From: CBDCWO01 sp965223405
GTDB lineage: Bacteria > Bacteroidota > Bacteroidia > Chitinophagales > Saprospiraceae
Reading direction: 5' to 3'
NCBI GenBank assembly: GCA_965223405.1
Contig: CBDCWO010000006.1
Span: forward strand, 2,604,001-2,668,000
DNA: 64,000 nucleotides
Positions 26,851 to 35,120 of this stretch are shown here, piece by piece; the first letter of the stretch is position 1, and the number at the start of each line of letters is the position of its first letter. The notes under the pieces are model-generated. The model had not been told where the DNA came from and did not search any database. It saw only the letters and a program-made list of their open reading frames with translations. A program made the translations under genes and the position numbers.

Positions 26851-27087
26851 CTAGTGAATACGAATTTTATCCTTGATGGACTGAATCAAGGTGGGAGATA
26901 CGTTGGGCCGGTGGATGTTATTTTTAATCAAATTGCGAAAATTCTTTTCATTCACGTACATTCGGCCTACTTGAGGATCCTGATGCATTTTTTGTATAAA
27001 ATCCTGCTCATCATCGGTGTTCAATTCTTTATCCAAGAACATATTGATTTTTTCATGGTATTCGCGATAATTGTCAAGATTCCTCAT
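26851..27087 (-). CDS. Small anti-sigma-like protein lacking zinc ligands
   Basis: The 78-residue protein lies 111 bp downstream of the ECF sigma factor gene on the same strand. It has the layout of ZAS-type anti-sigma factors: an N-terminal helix (YHEKINMFLDKELNTDDEQDF), a helix ending DPQVGRMYVNEK, then RNLIKNNIHRPNVSPTLIQ and SIKDKIR. In canonical members the middle carries a CxxC zinc pair and the protein ends with the same VSPxLIxxI tail. Here there are no cysteines at all. It may bind the sigma factor without zinc and so lack redox control. Assignment rests on context and tail similarity. Confidence 0.62.
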   Translation of the reverse strand: MRNLDNYREYHEKINMFLDKELNTDDEQDFIQKMHQDPQVGRMYVNEKNFRNLIKNNIHRPNVSPTLIQSIKDKIRIH

Positions 27088-27198
27088 AAGTCTTTGTTTA
27101 AGTTTGGTCTTTCAATTATAATAGCTGAACGCCTAAAATTGTCGTCTAAAATGGGCGACTGAATAGCTAAATTAAAAATAAAGAATTGAAATGCAAAC

Positions 27199-27831
27199 TT
27201 ATTTTCTGTCAGACTTATTGTTGGAACGTTTATCCTTGAATCCCAATTTGGTTGCATATTCTTTCAGCTTTTCCTTTAACATGTTCCTGGCCCTAAATAA
27301 TCTTGATCTGACAGTACCGATGGGGACATCAATAATTTTTGCTATTTCTTCGTAGGTAAAACCCTCTACATCACAAAGCAATATTACTGTACGAAAATCC
27401 AATGGCAATGAATTTATTGCCGTAGTAACTTCGTCTCCCATCATGCTGTCAAACAATTCCTCACGAAGGTCGGTGTATTTGCTGACTCGATCACTGTTGC
27501 TATCTTGATAGCTTATGATTTCTTCAAAATCAACCTTCGTTGGTCTCTTTGACTTTCGCCTATATTCATTGATATAGGCATTTTTCAAGATTTTAAACAA
27601 CCAGGCTTTAGCATTAGTTCCTTTATCGTATTTATCGATAAAGCGAAAAGCCTTCATATAGGTTTCTTGCACTAGATCCGCAGCGCTTTCTTCATCATAA
27701 GTCAGATGATAAGCAAACGTATGCAGGGCATCAATATGCGGAAGTAACTCTTCTTCAAAAGTTTTTAAATATTCTCTTCTGGTCTTTCCTTTAGCCAAGT
27801 TTGTGCGATTGTATGTAATTAATTGCGTCAT
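27199..27831 (-). CDS. ECF-type sigma-70 family RNA polymerase sigma factor
   Basis: The 210-residue protein contains region 2 (AADLVQETYMKAFRFIDKY, AWLFKILKNAYINEYRRK) and region 4.2 helix-turn-helix (FTYEEIAKIIDVPIGTVRSR, LFRARNMLKEKL). It directs RNA polymerase to an alternative promoter set. The basic C-terminal tail (KDKRSNNKSDRK) is unusual in length. The small anti-sigma-like gene follows on the same strand, which supports a sigma/anti-sigma pair. The ~75-bp AT-rich gap upstream shows no obvious autoregulatory motif. The regulon is unknown. Confidence 0.92.
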   Translation of the reverse strand: MTQLITYNRTNLAKGKTRREYLKTFEEELLPHIDALHTFAYHLTYDEESAADLVQETYMKAFRFIDKYDKGTNAKAWLFKILKNAYINEYRRKSKRPTKVDFEEIISYQDSNSDRVSKYTDLREELFDSMMGDEVTTAINSLPLDFRTVILLCDVEGFTYEEIAKIIDVPIGTVRSRLFRARNMLKEKLKEYATKLGFKDKRSNNKSDRK

Positions 27832-27905
27832 ATCTCTAAGACGCCTTTTTCAATCAATTTTTAACTTAAGAGGATGTTAATTATTGTTAAGGAAAATAAA
27901 AATAA

Positions 27906-28613
27906 TTAAATATCCCCAATATCTGGTTTTCTTACAGCAGAATACCTTTCTGGTAAAGTGGAGAATGGTAAAATCTGATTCTCTGCTATTAAAAATACCT
28001 GATCTTTTTTACTTGGTGTAATCCTGGCGGTTCCTGTAAAAGCTCCGAAAGCCGGGAGTATAGCCTGATATTTGCCAAAATAAAAACATGGTATCCGCAA
28101 AGATTGCCGTCCCTTACCGCGCAATCTAACTGCTGGATGGATATGTCCACAGACATTATATTGGTGTTCATTAACTTCGGCAAGTGGATGGTGAGTAAAG
28201 TAAAATGGAGGCTCCCACAGGAATTCATCGTGTACTAATATCTGATGAAGTTGATAATCCTGGGCAGATAGAATGTCATGATTTCCTCTAACCAACTCGA
28301 AGGAGGTATTGCGAAAATGGTTCAGATAACGTCCCAATATTTCCCACTCCGCATTTATTTTACTGTGAAATAAATCTCCAAGAAATAACACCCGATCCGG
28401 ATTAAAGAGATCCAGGATATCGTATAATTTTTTCCAATTTTCATCACTAACTGCGGCCGGAATTGGGATGCCAGAATTATTAAAATGAGCCCTTTTACCC
28501 AAATGAAGATCAGCTATCCACAAAATTTTCTTGGACACCCAAAATACACATTTATGTGGATGCAACAACAATTTTTCATTTTGGATCAGAACCGGGATTT
28601 CTTTTGTATACAT
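27906..28613 (-). CDS. Calcineurin-like phosphoesterase, PdeM type
   Basis: The 235-residue metallophosphoesterase has the full metal-site series: IADLHLGK, FLGDLFHSK, VRGNHD, FTHHPL and CGHIHP. The overall pattern, including KRAHFNNSGIPIP and the PAFGAFTG segment near the C-terminus, matches PdeM, the ligase-associated DNA-damage-response endonuclease. That family is usually encoded with an ATP-dependent DNA ligase, an Lhr-like helicase and an exonuclease. None of these lies in this window, so the gene is separated from its usual cluster here. It could act on nucleic-acid ends, but activity is inferred from family only. Confidence 0.85.
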   Translation of the reverse strand: MYTKEIPVLIQNEKLLLHPHKCVFWVSKKILWIADLHLGKRAHFNNSGIPIPAAVSDENWKKLYDILDLFNPDRVLFLGDLFHSKINAEWEILGRYLNHFRNTSFELVRGNHDILSAQDYQLHQILVHDEFLWEPPFYFTHHPLAEVNEHQYNVCGHIHPAVRLRGKGRQSLRIPCFYFGKYQAILPAFGAFTGTARITPSKKDQVFLIAENQILPFSTLPERYSAVRKPDIGDI

Positions 28614-28660
28614 ATTAGCCAGAAAGATAATATAATACTTGTATTATAATGCATCAGTGA

Positions 28661-29188
28661 TCATTTTTCCCAATCCTTCTTCTTAATCAAATAGGTAAAA
28701 TTGCCTCTTTTACATAACAAATGCTTGTAGGCAGGGTCGCTGATCCTTTGCGCTCCAATTTTTTCTACAGCTTTTTGGGATCTGATATTGGCTGGTCCAA
28801 TATAAAATATGACGGATTCTAAAAATTGGAAGGCATAATCTATCATGAGTTTTTTTACCGCTTGGTTGTATTTTCCACCCCAATATTTTCGAGCCAAAAA
28901 AGACCATCCTATCTCAATGGCATTATCCACTCCATCAATACGATTAAATCGAGAGCTCCCAATTACAGCATTATTTTCTTTCTCTATAACCAATAAAGCT
29001 CCTTTAGAGTCAATTGACTCCTGAAAGAAGCGTTCGAAAACATCTCTTTGATAGCGGTCGCTACAAGGGTGCTGCTCCCATATTAAAGGATCTTTGGCTA
29101 CGTCATACAACGATTCTAAATCGGACGGCTTTAGATCCCTGATTAAGACCAGGTTATTTTCTAGAGTGGGACCCTGGTTAAATTTCAT
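28661..29188 (-). CDS. GNAT-family N-acetyltransferase
   Basis: I prefer the ATG at 29188 (MKFNQGPTLENNLVLIRDL); an upstream ATG at 29209 adds seven residues. The product of about 175 residues shows the RimJ/RimL-like GNAT pattern: VLIRDLKPSDLESLYD, the beta4 strand AIEIGWSFLARKYWGGKYN and the acetyl-CoA-proximal NIRSQKAVEKIGAQ. It transfers an acetyl group to an amine of an unknown protein or small molecule. It lies between pdeM-like and surA-like genes on the same strand, without close coupling. Confidence 0.88.
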   Translation of the reverse strand: MKFNQGPTLENNLVLIRDLKPSDLESLYDVAKDPLIWEQHPCSDRYQRDVFERFFQESIDSKGALLVIEKENNAVIGSSRFNRIDGVDNAIEIGWSFLARKYWGGKYNQAVKKLMIDYAFQFLESVIFYIGPANIRSQKAVEKIGAQRISDPAYKHLLCKRGNFTYLIKKKDWEK

Positions 29189-29275
29189 ATTTTCAAAAAA
29201 TTTGAACACCTTTCTCCCTAAAATTTCCCAAGGCTTGACGTAATGTACCTAGTCAAATGTTGGTAGGATGCGTGC

Positions 29276-30628
29276 TTATTCTTTAATAATTTGCCAATCA
29301 CCAATATTGGCACAATCTTGAAATAAGTCATCGATGGTAAAAAACGTGTCGGTAATCTTTTCTTTGATCCACTCCGCAAGAAATTCATTTTGTTTAGATT
29401 GCTTGGCTAGATCCTGGATTTTAGCAAAATCCTGTTTGAAATTGGCCTGATGAGGAGTGGTTTTTGATTCTAATCTCAGGATCCGGTACTTTGTTTCATT
29501 GCGCTGATTGACAAAGTCTACCGGAGGACTTATTTCCCCGACTTTCATGCTGTTAATGGTAAAATAGACATCCGGATCCAAATCACCTACTTCAAAATAG
29601 GAGCTGGCAGTTGCCGGATTTAGGAGTCGGCCACCGTTATTATAACTTTGCTCATTTTCGTCTGAATACTCAAGCACGGCTTCTTCAAAGGTCAGGGAAT
29701 CGATCAAAATCAAATTCCTAACACTATCAAGTAGCTGTTTAGCTTTGAGCTCGTCTTCTTCTTCTATTTCCGGAGTGATCAAAATATGTCTTAGGTTTAA
29801 AAGATTACCGCGTTTCTCATTCAATTGGAGCACGTGATATCCGAATTCAGTTTCAATAATTGGTGAAATTTCTCCTTTTTCCAATTTGTAGGCAGCAGCT
29901 TCAAATTGTGGTACAAATTGTCCCCGTTGCGACCATCCGAGATCTCCTCCATCAGCACCTGAAGCGATATCATGTGAGTATCGACGAGCAAGTTCGGCAA
30001 AGCTTTCTCCATTATTAATTCTTTCGACCAGAGATTGTAATTTTTGCCTTGAACTGTCTTTGGAGGCAGCATTGGCAACAGGTGTAACCACAATTTCAGA
30101 TACCTCGACTTCGGATGAATAAAACGGCAAACTGTCAGGGTTAATGGCGTTAAAAAAAGCTTTGGCTTCAGAAGGAGTAATTGTGATGTTTTCCAAAACA
30201 GTTGTTTTCATCCGGTCACCAAGCAATTGGCTCCTCATATCTTCCTTCATTTCTTCCTGCACTTCTTCAGGAGATTTACCATAAAATTCTACGAATGCGT
30301 TGCGATCATTTTTCATGTAGGCCAATATCTGATTGATTCTTTGAGTGACATTATTTTCCACTTCCGAATCAGTAACCACTATACTATCCAATTTAGCCTG
30401 ATTGACCAATAGCTTTTGCACCATCAGGTTTTCCAATACATAACATTTGGCATCGGGGGGAAGGTCTTCCTGCAGTGCTTTCAATTGTTTTAAATTATTT
30501 TCTATGTCGGAAAGCAATATAATTTCATCCCCTACCTGAGCCACAACCTGATCGATTATTTTCGAGTCACTTTGACCTGATAAAGAAGTATTTATATACA
30601 AAATACCTATAAGAAACAGCCATCTCAT
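29276..30628 (-). CDS. SurA-like periplasmic peptidyl-prolyl isomerase/chaperone
   Basis: The 450-residue protein has a signal peptide and a SurA N-terminal helical chaperone domain (about residues 20-170). Two parvulin-type rotamase domains follow (about 175-280 and 285-390). The first shows FAELARRYSHDIASGADGGD, LGWSQRGQFVPQFEAAAY and FGYHVLQL; the second is more diverged. It assists folding of outer-membrane proteins. Its ATG overlaps the stop of the upstream lipoprotein gene (TAATG, 1-bp overlap), so it is the third gene of a tightly coupled three-gene operon running from 33435 to 29276. Confidence 0.9.
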   Translation of the reverse strand: MRWLFLIGILYINTSLSGQSDSKIIDQVVAQVGDEIILLSDIENNLKQLKALQEDLPPDAKCYVLENLMVQKLLVNQAKLDSIVVTDSEVENNVTQRINQILAYMKNDRNAFVEFYGKSPEEVQEEMKEDMRSQLLGDRMKTTVLENITITPSEAKAFFNAINPDSLPFYSSEVEVSEIVVTPVANAASKDSSRQKLQSLVERINNGESFAELARRYSHDIASGADGGDLGWSQRGQFVPQFEAAAYKLEKGEISPIIETEFGYHVLQLNEKRGNLLNLRHILITPEIEEEDELKAKQLLDSVRNLILIDSLTFEEAVLEYSDENEQSYNNGGRLLNPATASSYFEVGDLDPDVYFTINSMKVGEISPPVDFVNQRNETKYRILRLESKTTPHQANFKQDFAKIQDLAKQSKQNEFLAEWIKEKITDTFFTIDDLFQDCANIGDWQIIKE

Positions 30629-31476
30629 TAGTAATAAATTTTTATGTTTTGTCTGCTTATTTCGCGATTATACAAGTCATCACGCAGTTTTTCAAGCAGT
30701 TTTGATTTTTGTTGATGTTGTACCAATTTTAAGATTTGGTCCCTAACAAATGAATAAGGTGCGGTTCCATCCGCTCGTGCCACCTCCAGCACTTTTAAAA
30801 AATGCTTAAATCCGTCTTTCTCGATTTCGTAGAGTTTCCCTTTACTTAAATTTCTTATTGTTATCTGGTTTCCCGGAGTAGATTCAATAACTTCAAGCGC
30901 TTTGACCCAGCTACTGGTATCCAATCGGGTTTCCGGTTCCGAAAATTTGATTAGTTGTTGGAGATTGGACCAGTCCAATTTTGATGCCTTTAAGGCCTTT
31001 GCTAGCTTTTTTACTGCCGAATCTTTAGCTTTAAGTTTCACATATACAGAACGAATGATAGTATACTTTAATTGATAGTCGTCTTTATTTTCCTGGTAAT
31101 GATCTAATAATAGTTGCTCATTTACCGTCGTATCAATATTTTTTTCAACCAATAACTTCTCATAATTGTGCAGAATTAGAGATTCCCGGTACATATTCAC
31201 CAACTTATCCAATTCCAGATCTGCGGGAATATTTTTTTCAGCCTCTTCCATCATTAAGGCACTTTTTATCCAACGAGTGATATATGATTTGATAAATTGT
31301 TGACTGTCCACGGCAGTTGATCCAGATGGAATCAGGTCCTCCAACTCTGACATATGCAGGTTTCGGTCAAAGACCGAAGCCAGTAAAGTGTCTTCCGAAT
31401 CAGTTGGTTTATTAAATCGGTTGCAACCAAATGATCCGATCAGAATAAGGCACAGATACAAATACCGCATTAACAA
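30628..31476 (-). CDS. Lipoprotein resembling a SurA/PrsA chaperone domain without PPIase
   Basis: The 282-residue protein begins with a lipoprotein leader ending GSFGC (Cys18). The rest is helical and charged, with a SurA-N-like helical region (WIKSALMMEEAEKNIPADLE, LYHQ-type DHYQENKDDYQLKYTI), but no recognisable rotamase motif. It sits between two PPIase genes: 3 bp after the upstream one and overlapping the downstream one by 1 bp. A membrane-anchored cochaperone for the same clients is inference from context. Confidence 0.72.
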   Translation of the reverse strand: MLMRYLYLCLILIGSFGCNRFNKPTDSEDTLLASVFDRNLHMSELEDLIPSGSTAVDSQQFIKSYITRWIKSALMMEEAEKNIPADLELDKLVNMYRESLILHNYEKLLVEKNIDTTVNEQLLLDHYQENKDDYQLKYTIIRSVYVKLKAKDSAVKKLAKALKASKLDWSNLQQLIKFSEPETRLDTSSWVKALEVIESTPGNQITIRNLSKGKLYEIEKDGFKHFLKVLEVARADGTAPYSFVRDQILKLVQHQQKSKLLEKLRDDLYNREISRQNIKIYY

Positions 31477-31479
31477 ATC

Positions 31480-33435
31480 CTATTCTTTTATCAATGATTC
31501 AAATACTGGAGTGTTAACTTTAATCTCATAAATCGATTTGAGTTCTTTGACCCACTCCTTTTCTAAATGATCTTGGTAATCGGCTATTACATAACCTCTG
31601 GCTTCGTTGAGAGACTTTGGTTCAGGAGGATAGATTTTTTCTAATAATTGTAATGAGGTTACACCTCTGGCCGCATCAATTGCCGGTTCTGTAGTGGCTT
31701 TGACACCCCATTTGATATTTTCAACAGCTTTACCTCCTTTTTCAACTTTATCACCGGATACAACGATAAGTTCTTCCGGTTGGTTGTATTTTTGCAACAC
31801 ATCCTGAAGAGGTTTCTTTTTTATTTTTTTAATAATTTTTTTCAATAATTTTTGATCCGCTGTCTGAATGGAAACCACATAGAGGTCTCCTCTTTCATCC
31901 CACATGAAGTCATTCCGGTGATTGGCAAAGTAGGCTTTGAGCCCGGTAGTATCTGTTGAAGCTTTATCCCAAACCAGGATTTTTGTTGCTTCAAACAGTA
32001 AAATGCCCTCTTCATATTCACGCATAAGATTTTTGAATTCCGGATATTTATTCTTCAAGTTTTTTTCTTCATAAGCCAAAGTACTTTCATCTTTAAATCT
32101 CTTGTACATTTCCCTAAGCATATTATCAATACTATTGCGACCTGTAAGTCGCATCCTTTCCCGGGTATTCTTAAAAAGGAATGTTGCGAATTGTTGTGTG
32201 GTGAAGGATATATCACCACCAAATGTGAATAACTCCATGTTATTCATTCTACCTGGAATCCGCCACCTGTAGGTAAGGAAGGTACTATCCAAGAGGGATC
32301 GAAAATAGTTATAATTATCCGGGTTTTCGGAAAATTCAGCCTCATTCTGGATTTTAGAAATGATAGCATTTTTGGCAATCTGACTGCGTGAATCCCGTTC
32401 GATCCTTGCTTTTAACAAAGGACGCATTTGCTCTAAAGTCTGGTTGTCATTCTTTGATAGTCTTTTGATTATATGCCAGCCAACTCGTGTTTCTACCGGC
32501 TGACTAAAATCTCCATCGTTGACCAGTGAAAAGGCTACATCTTCAAATTCATCATCATATTGATTGATCTTTATAATTCCAATGTTGCCGCCATTCCGAG
32601 CAGAGTTTTTGTCTTCAGAAACCTTTGTGGCCAGGATAGCAAAGTTATTACCATTTTTCAATAATTGGTAGACGCTATCAATTTTGGCTTTAGCCAATTC
32701 TTCCTTGCCTTTTTGTTTCCGTATCAATATGTGAGCTACCTCTACTTCTCCTCTCGCTGGTCTACGATCAAGAACTTTGATTAAATGATATCCCAGATTT
32801 GTTCTGATGGGATTGCTCAATTTCCCTATTGGCAATTCATAAGCAGACTTTTCCAAATTGTAAAAACCATCGGGTAACATGGCCGTAATGTACCCAATGA
32901 CTCCTCCTGTTTTTGCTGTTGCTTGGTCGTCTGAAAATTTTCTGGCGACACTCTCAAATGGCTGGCCTTGGTCGATTAAATCTTTGGCTTTATGAATTTC
33001 ACGATAGGCGGCGAAGGTGTCTCGAGGACCTTTAGGATTGGAGATGTTGACCAAAATGTGAGCAAGATTAACATCGGTTTGCATACGATTATAAGCTTCC
33101 TCCACCAGTTTGTTTACAACCTCCTTATCGGATAAAAACGAATTTGCAAGTTGTTTTCGATAGGTTTCTAATTCTTGCTGTAGAACTTCGACTGTATCCA
33201 GTCCCATATCGATCGCTTTTTGGACTTTGAGCTTATATTTAATATATAACTCCAGGTATTCTTCCAGGCTACTTTTACTGTAGTCTGCATTATCGCCGTT
33301 GTTTTTATTATAAATGTATTCGAACTCCGAAACATTTACTTTTTGATCTCCTACTTCAAACAATAAAGGATCTTCCTGCGCGTAACCGCAAATAGTTAAT
33401 CCCCAAAAAGTAATCAAAAGATATATTCTATACAT
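31480..33435 (-). CDS. Multidomain peptidyl-prolyl cis-trans isomerase
   Basis: The 651-residue exported protein (signal peptide MYRIYLLITFWGLTICGYAQ) carries two parvulin domains: about residues 115-222 (VNLAHILVNIS, IGYITAMLPDGFYNLEKSAY, LGYHLIKVL) and 225-330 (VEVAHILIRKQKG, FAILATKVSEDKNSARNGGN, VGWHIIKRL). A long helical C-terminal region of ~300 residues without PPIase signature follows. It is a PpiD/SurA-like foldase for envelope proteins. It is the first gene of the three-gene operon, with a TATTTTTG -7 box 35 nt upstream. Confidence 0.9.
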   Translation of the reverse strand: MYRIYLLITFWGLTICGYAQEDPLLFEVGDQKVNVSEFEYIYNKNNGDNADYSKSSLEEYLELYIKYKLKVQKAIDMGLDTVEVLQQELETYRKQLANSFLSDKEVVNKLVEEAYNRMQTDVNLAHILVNISNPKGPRDTFAAYREIHKAKDLIDQGQPFESVARKFSDDQATAKTGGVIGYITAMLPDGFYNLEKSAYELPIGKLSNPIRTNLGYHLIKVLDRRPARGEVEVAHILIRKQKGKEELAKAKIDSVYQLLKNGNNFAILATKVSEDKNSARNGGNIGIIKINQYDDEFEDVAFSLVNDGDFSQPVETRVGWHIIKRLSKNDNQTLEQMRPLLKARIERDSRSQIAKNAIISKIQNEAEFSENPDNYNYFRSLLDSTFLTYRWRIPGRMNNMELFTFGGDISFTTQQFATFLFKNTRERMRLTGRNSIDNMLREMYKRFKDESTLAYEEKNLKNKYPEFKNLMREYEEGILLFEATKILVWDKASTDTTGLKAYFANHRNDFMWDERGDLYVVSIQTADQKLLKKIIKKIKKKPLQDVLQKYNQPEELIVVSGDKVEKGGKAVENIKWGVKATTEPAIDAARGVTSLQLLEKIYPPEPKSLNEARGYVIADYQDHLEKEWVKELKSIYEIKVNTPVFESLIKE

Positions 33436-33469
33436 GATAGGTGTAATTTCTGAATTTCCAGGATTTGCA

Positions 33470-33477
33470 AAAATAGC
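33470..33477 (-). promoter_or_regulatory. Candidate -7 box of the PPIase operon
   Basis: The minus strand reads TATTTTTG, giving a predicted start site about 28 nt before the ATG at 33435. The -33 element is not clear. Confidence 0.4.
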
Positions 33478-33606
33478 AAAAAAGGGGGCATTTTAAACAG
33501 GACTTATTCAATGATTCAACCAGTGTAATGATGACCCTGATAATGAATGATAATCTGACCTAAACAAACGTATATTTCGGCCTGGATATTGCTTACCGGT
33601 TGAAAT

Positions 33607-34872
33607 TTACAAATCAAAACCTATGTCACGGCGATAATACATCCCTTCAAACGAAATATGACTTAATTTTCGGTAAGAATTTGCTAAGGCCTGAGACATG
33701 GTATTGGCAACTGCCGTCACAGCCAATACTCGGCCTCCATTAGTTAGTACTTGTTCATTTTGCTTTTTTGTGCCGGCATGAATGATCAGACAATCCCTAT
33801 CGACATCCTCTAGTCCTTTTATGATTTTGCCCTTTGCATAGGATCCCGGATATCCTGCAGAGACAGCCATTACCGTAGTCGCAAACTTTGGGTTAATCGC
33901 CAACTCTCTTTGTGGGAGGGTTTTATCATAGGCATGAATCAGCAAGGGCAGAAGATCTTCCTGGATACGTGGAAGGACCACTTCGGTTTCAGGATCCCCC
34001 ATACGGCAATTGTATTCTATCACATAAGGTTCATTATTCACATTGATCAATCCAAAAAATATAAATCCACGGTAGTCCATATTTTCCCGATTCAACCCTT
34101 CAATTGTAGGCTTGATAATTTTTTCCTCTACTTGGTTCCAGAGGATTTCGTCCACAAATGGTACTGGAGAAATGGCGCCCATGCCACCAGTGTTTAATCC
34201 TGTATCCGACTCACCGATTCTTTTATAATCTTTTGCACAAGGCAAAGATAGGTAAGAGGTCCCATCGGTTAGTACAAATGCAGAAAACTCAATTCCATCC
34301 AGAAACTCTTCGATAACCACTATTTTACTGGCTTGGCCAAATTGACCTTGCAACATCTTTTCCAGGGCAATCTCCGCCTCCTGATAGTTGTCAATGATTA
34401 ACACCCCCTTGCCTGCAGCTAAACCATCTGCTTTCAAGACGATAGGAAGTCTTTGTTGTCTTAGATAATCAATGGCTTCAAGTATATTCTCTTCAGTAGC
34501 TTCAAAATATCCGGCGGTGGGAATGTGATTACGCTGCATAAATTCCTTTGCGAATAATTTACTTCCCTCCAACTGAGCTGCTTTAGCAGAAGGACCGATT
34601 ATTTTAAGAGTTGGATGTTTGGAATGCAGAAAATCAAAAATGCCATCCACCAAGGGCACTTCTGGCCCAATGACCACCAGTTCAATGTTTTTCTCAGCGA
34701 TAATGGCAGCAATAGAATCAAAATCGCCCACCTGGATATCCAGGTTGATCCCAAATTGTGATGTGCCGGCATTACCCGGAGAAATATACAATTGATTGCA
34801 TAAAGGACTTTGTTGAAGTTTCCAGGCAAAAGTATATTCCCGGCCTCCTGACCCAAGGATTAAAATATTCAT
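33607..34872 (-). CDS. purD: Phosphoribosylamine-glycine ligase
   Basis: This 421-residue ATP-grasp enzyme catalyses the second step of purine synthesis, joining glycine to phosphoribosylamine. Signature blocks are the N-terminal ILGSGGREYTFAWKL, VVIGPEVPLVDG, LKADGLAAGKGV, EFLDGIEFSAFVLTDG and the metal-binding CRMGDPETEVVLPR. The length is normal. It is flanked by gaps of 170-250 bp and is probably transcribed alone. A TAAATTTG -7-like box lies at 34889-34896 on the minus strand. Confidence 0.97.
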   Translation of the reverse strand: MNILILGSGGREYTFAWKLQQSPLCNQLYISPGNAGTSQFGINLDIQVGDFDSIAAIIAEKNIELVVIGPEVPLVDGIFDFLHSKHPTLKIIGPSAKAAQLEGSKLFAKEFMQRNHIPTAGYFEATEENILEAIDYLRQQRLPIVLKADGLAAGKGVLIIDNYQEAEIALEKMLQGQFGQASKIVVIEEFLDGIEFSAFVLTDGTSYLSLPCAKDYKRIGESDTGLNTGGMGAISPVPFVDEILWNQVEEKIIKPTIEGLNRENMDYRGFIFFGLINVNNEPYVIEYNCRMGDPETEVVLPRIQEDLLPLLIHAYDKTLPQRELAINPKFATTVMAVSAGYPGSYAKGKIIKGLEDVDRDCLIIHAGTKKQNEQVLTNGGRVLAVTAVANTMSQALANSYRKLSHISFEGMYYRRDIGFDL

Positions 34873-35120
34873 ATTGCAGATTTTGCGGCAAATTTATTAA
34901 AACCTAAGCTCGATTAATCCTGTTTTCACAATTTTCTATAAATCAAAGGTTAAAAAAATAAGATCAGTGCTTTCCTATTCAAAAAGAGCAATTAGGCAAT
35001 TTACTAACTTACTCTGTGGAACTCCATCAAAGTCCTGCGTGCCCAATCCGAAATACGGAGAGGAGTGTTGATTTCCGCCAAGGAAATCGCTTTATGGTAG
35101 TATGATCACTGTATATTGGA
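34873..35120. other. Gap between the HD-PycTM gene and purD
   Basis: This 248-bp gap holds a perfect 7-bp hairpin, GATTTCC-GCCAA-GGAAATC (35070-35088), without a T-tract. On the minus strand a short open stretch across 35104-35006 (including ISLAEINTPLRISDWARR) lacks a start codon and is probably a repeat or gene remnant. No intact gene was seen. Confidence 0.45.
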
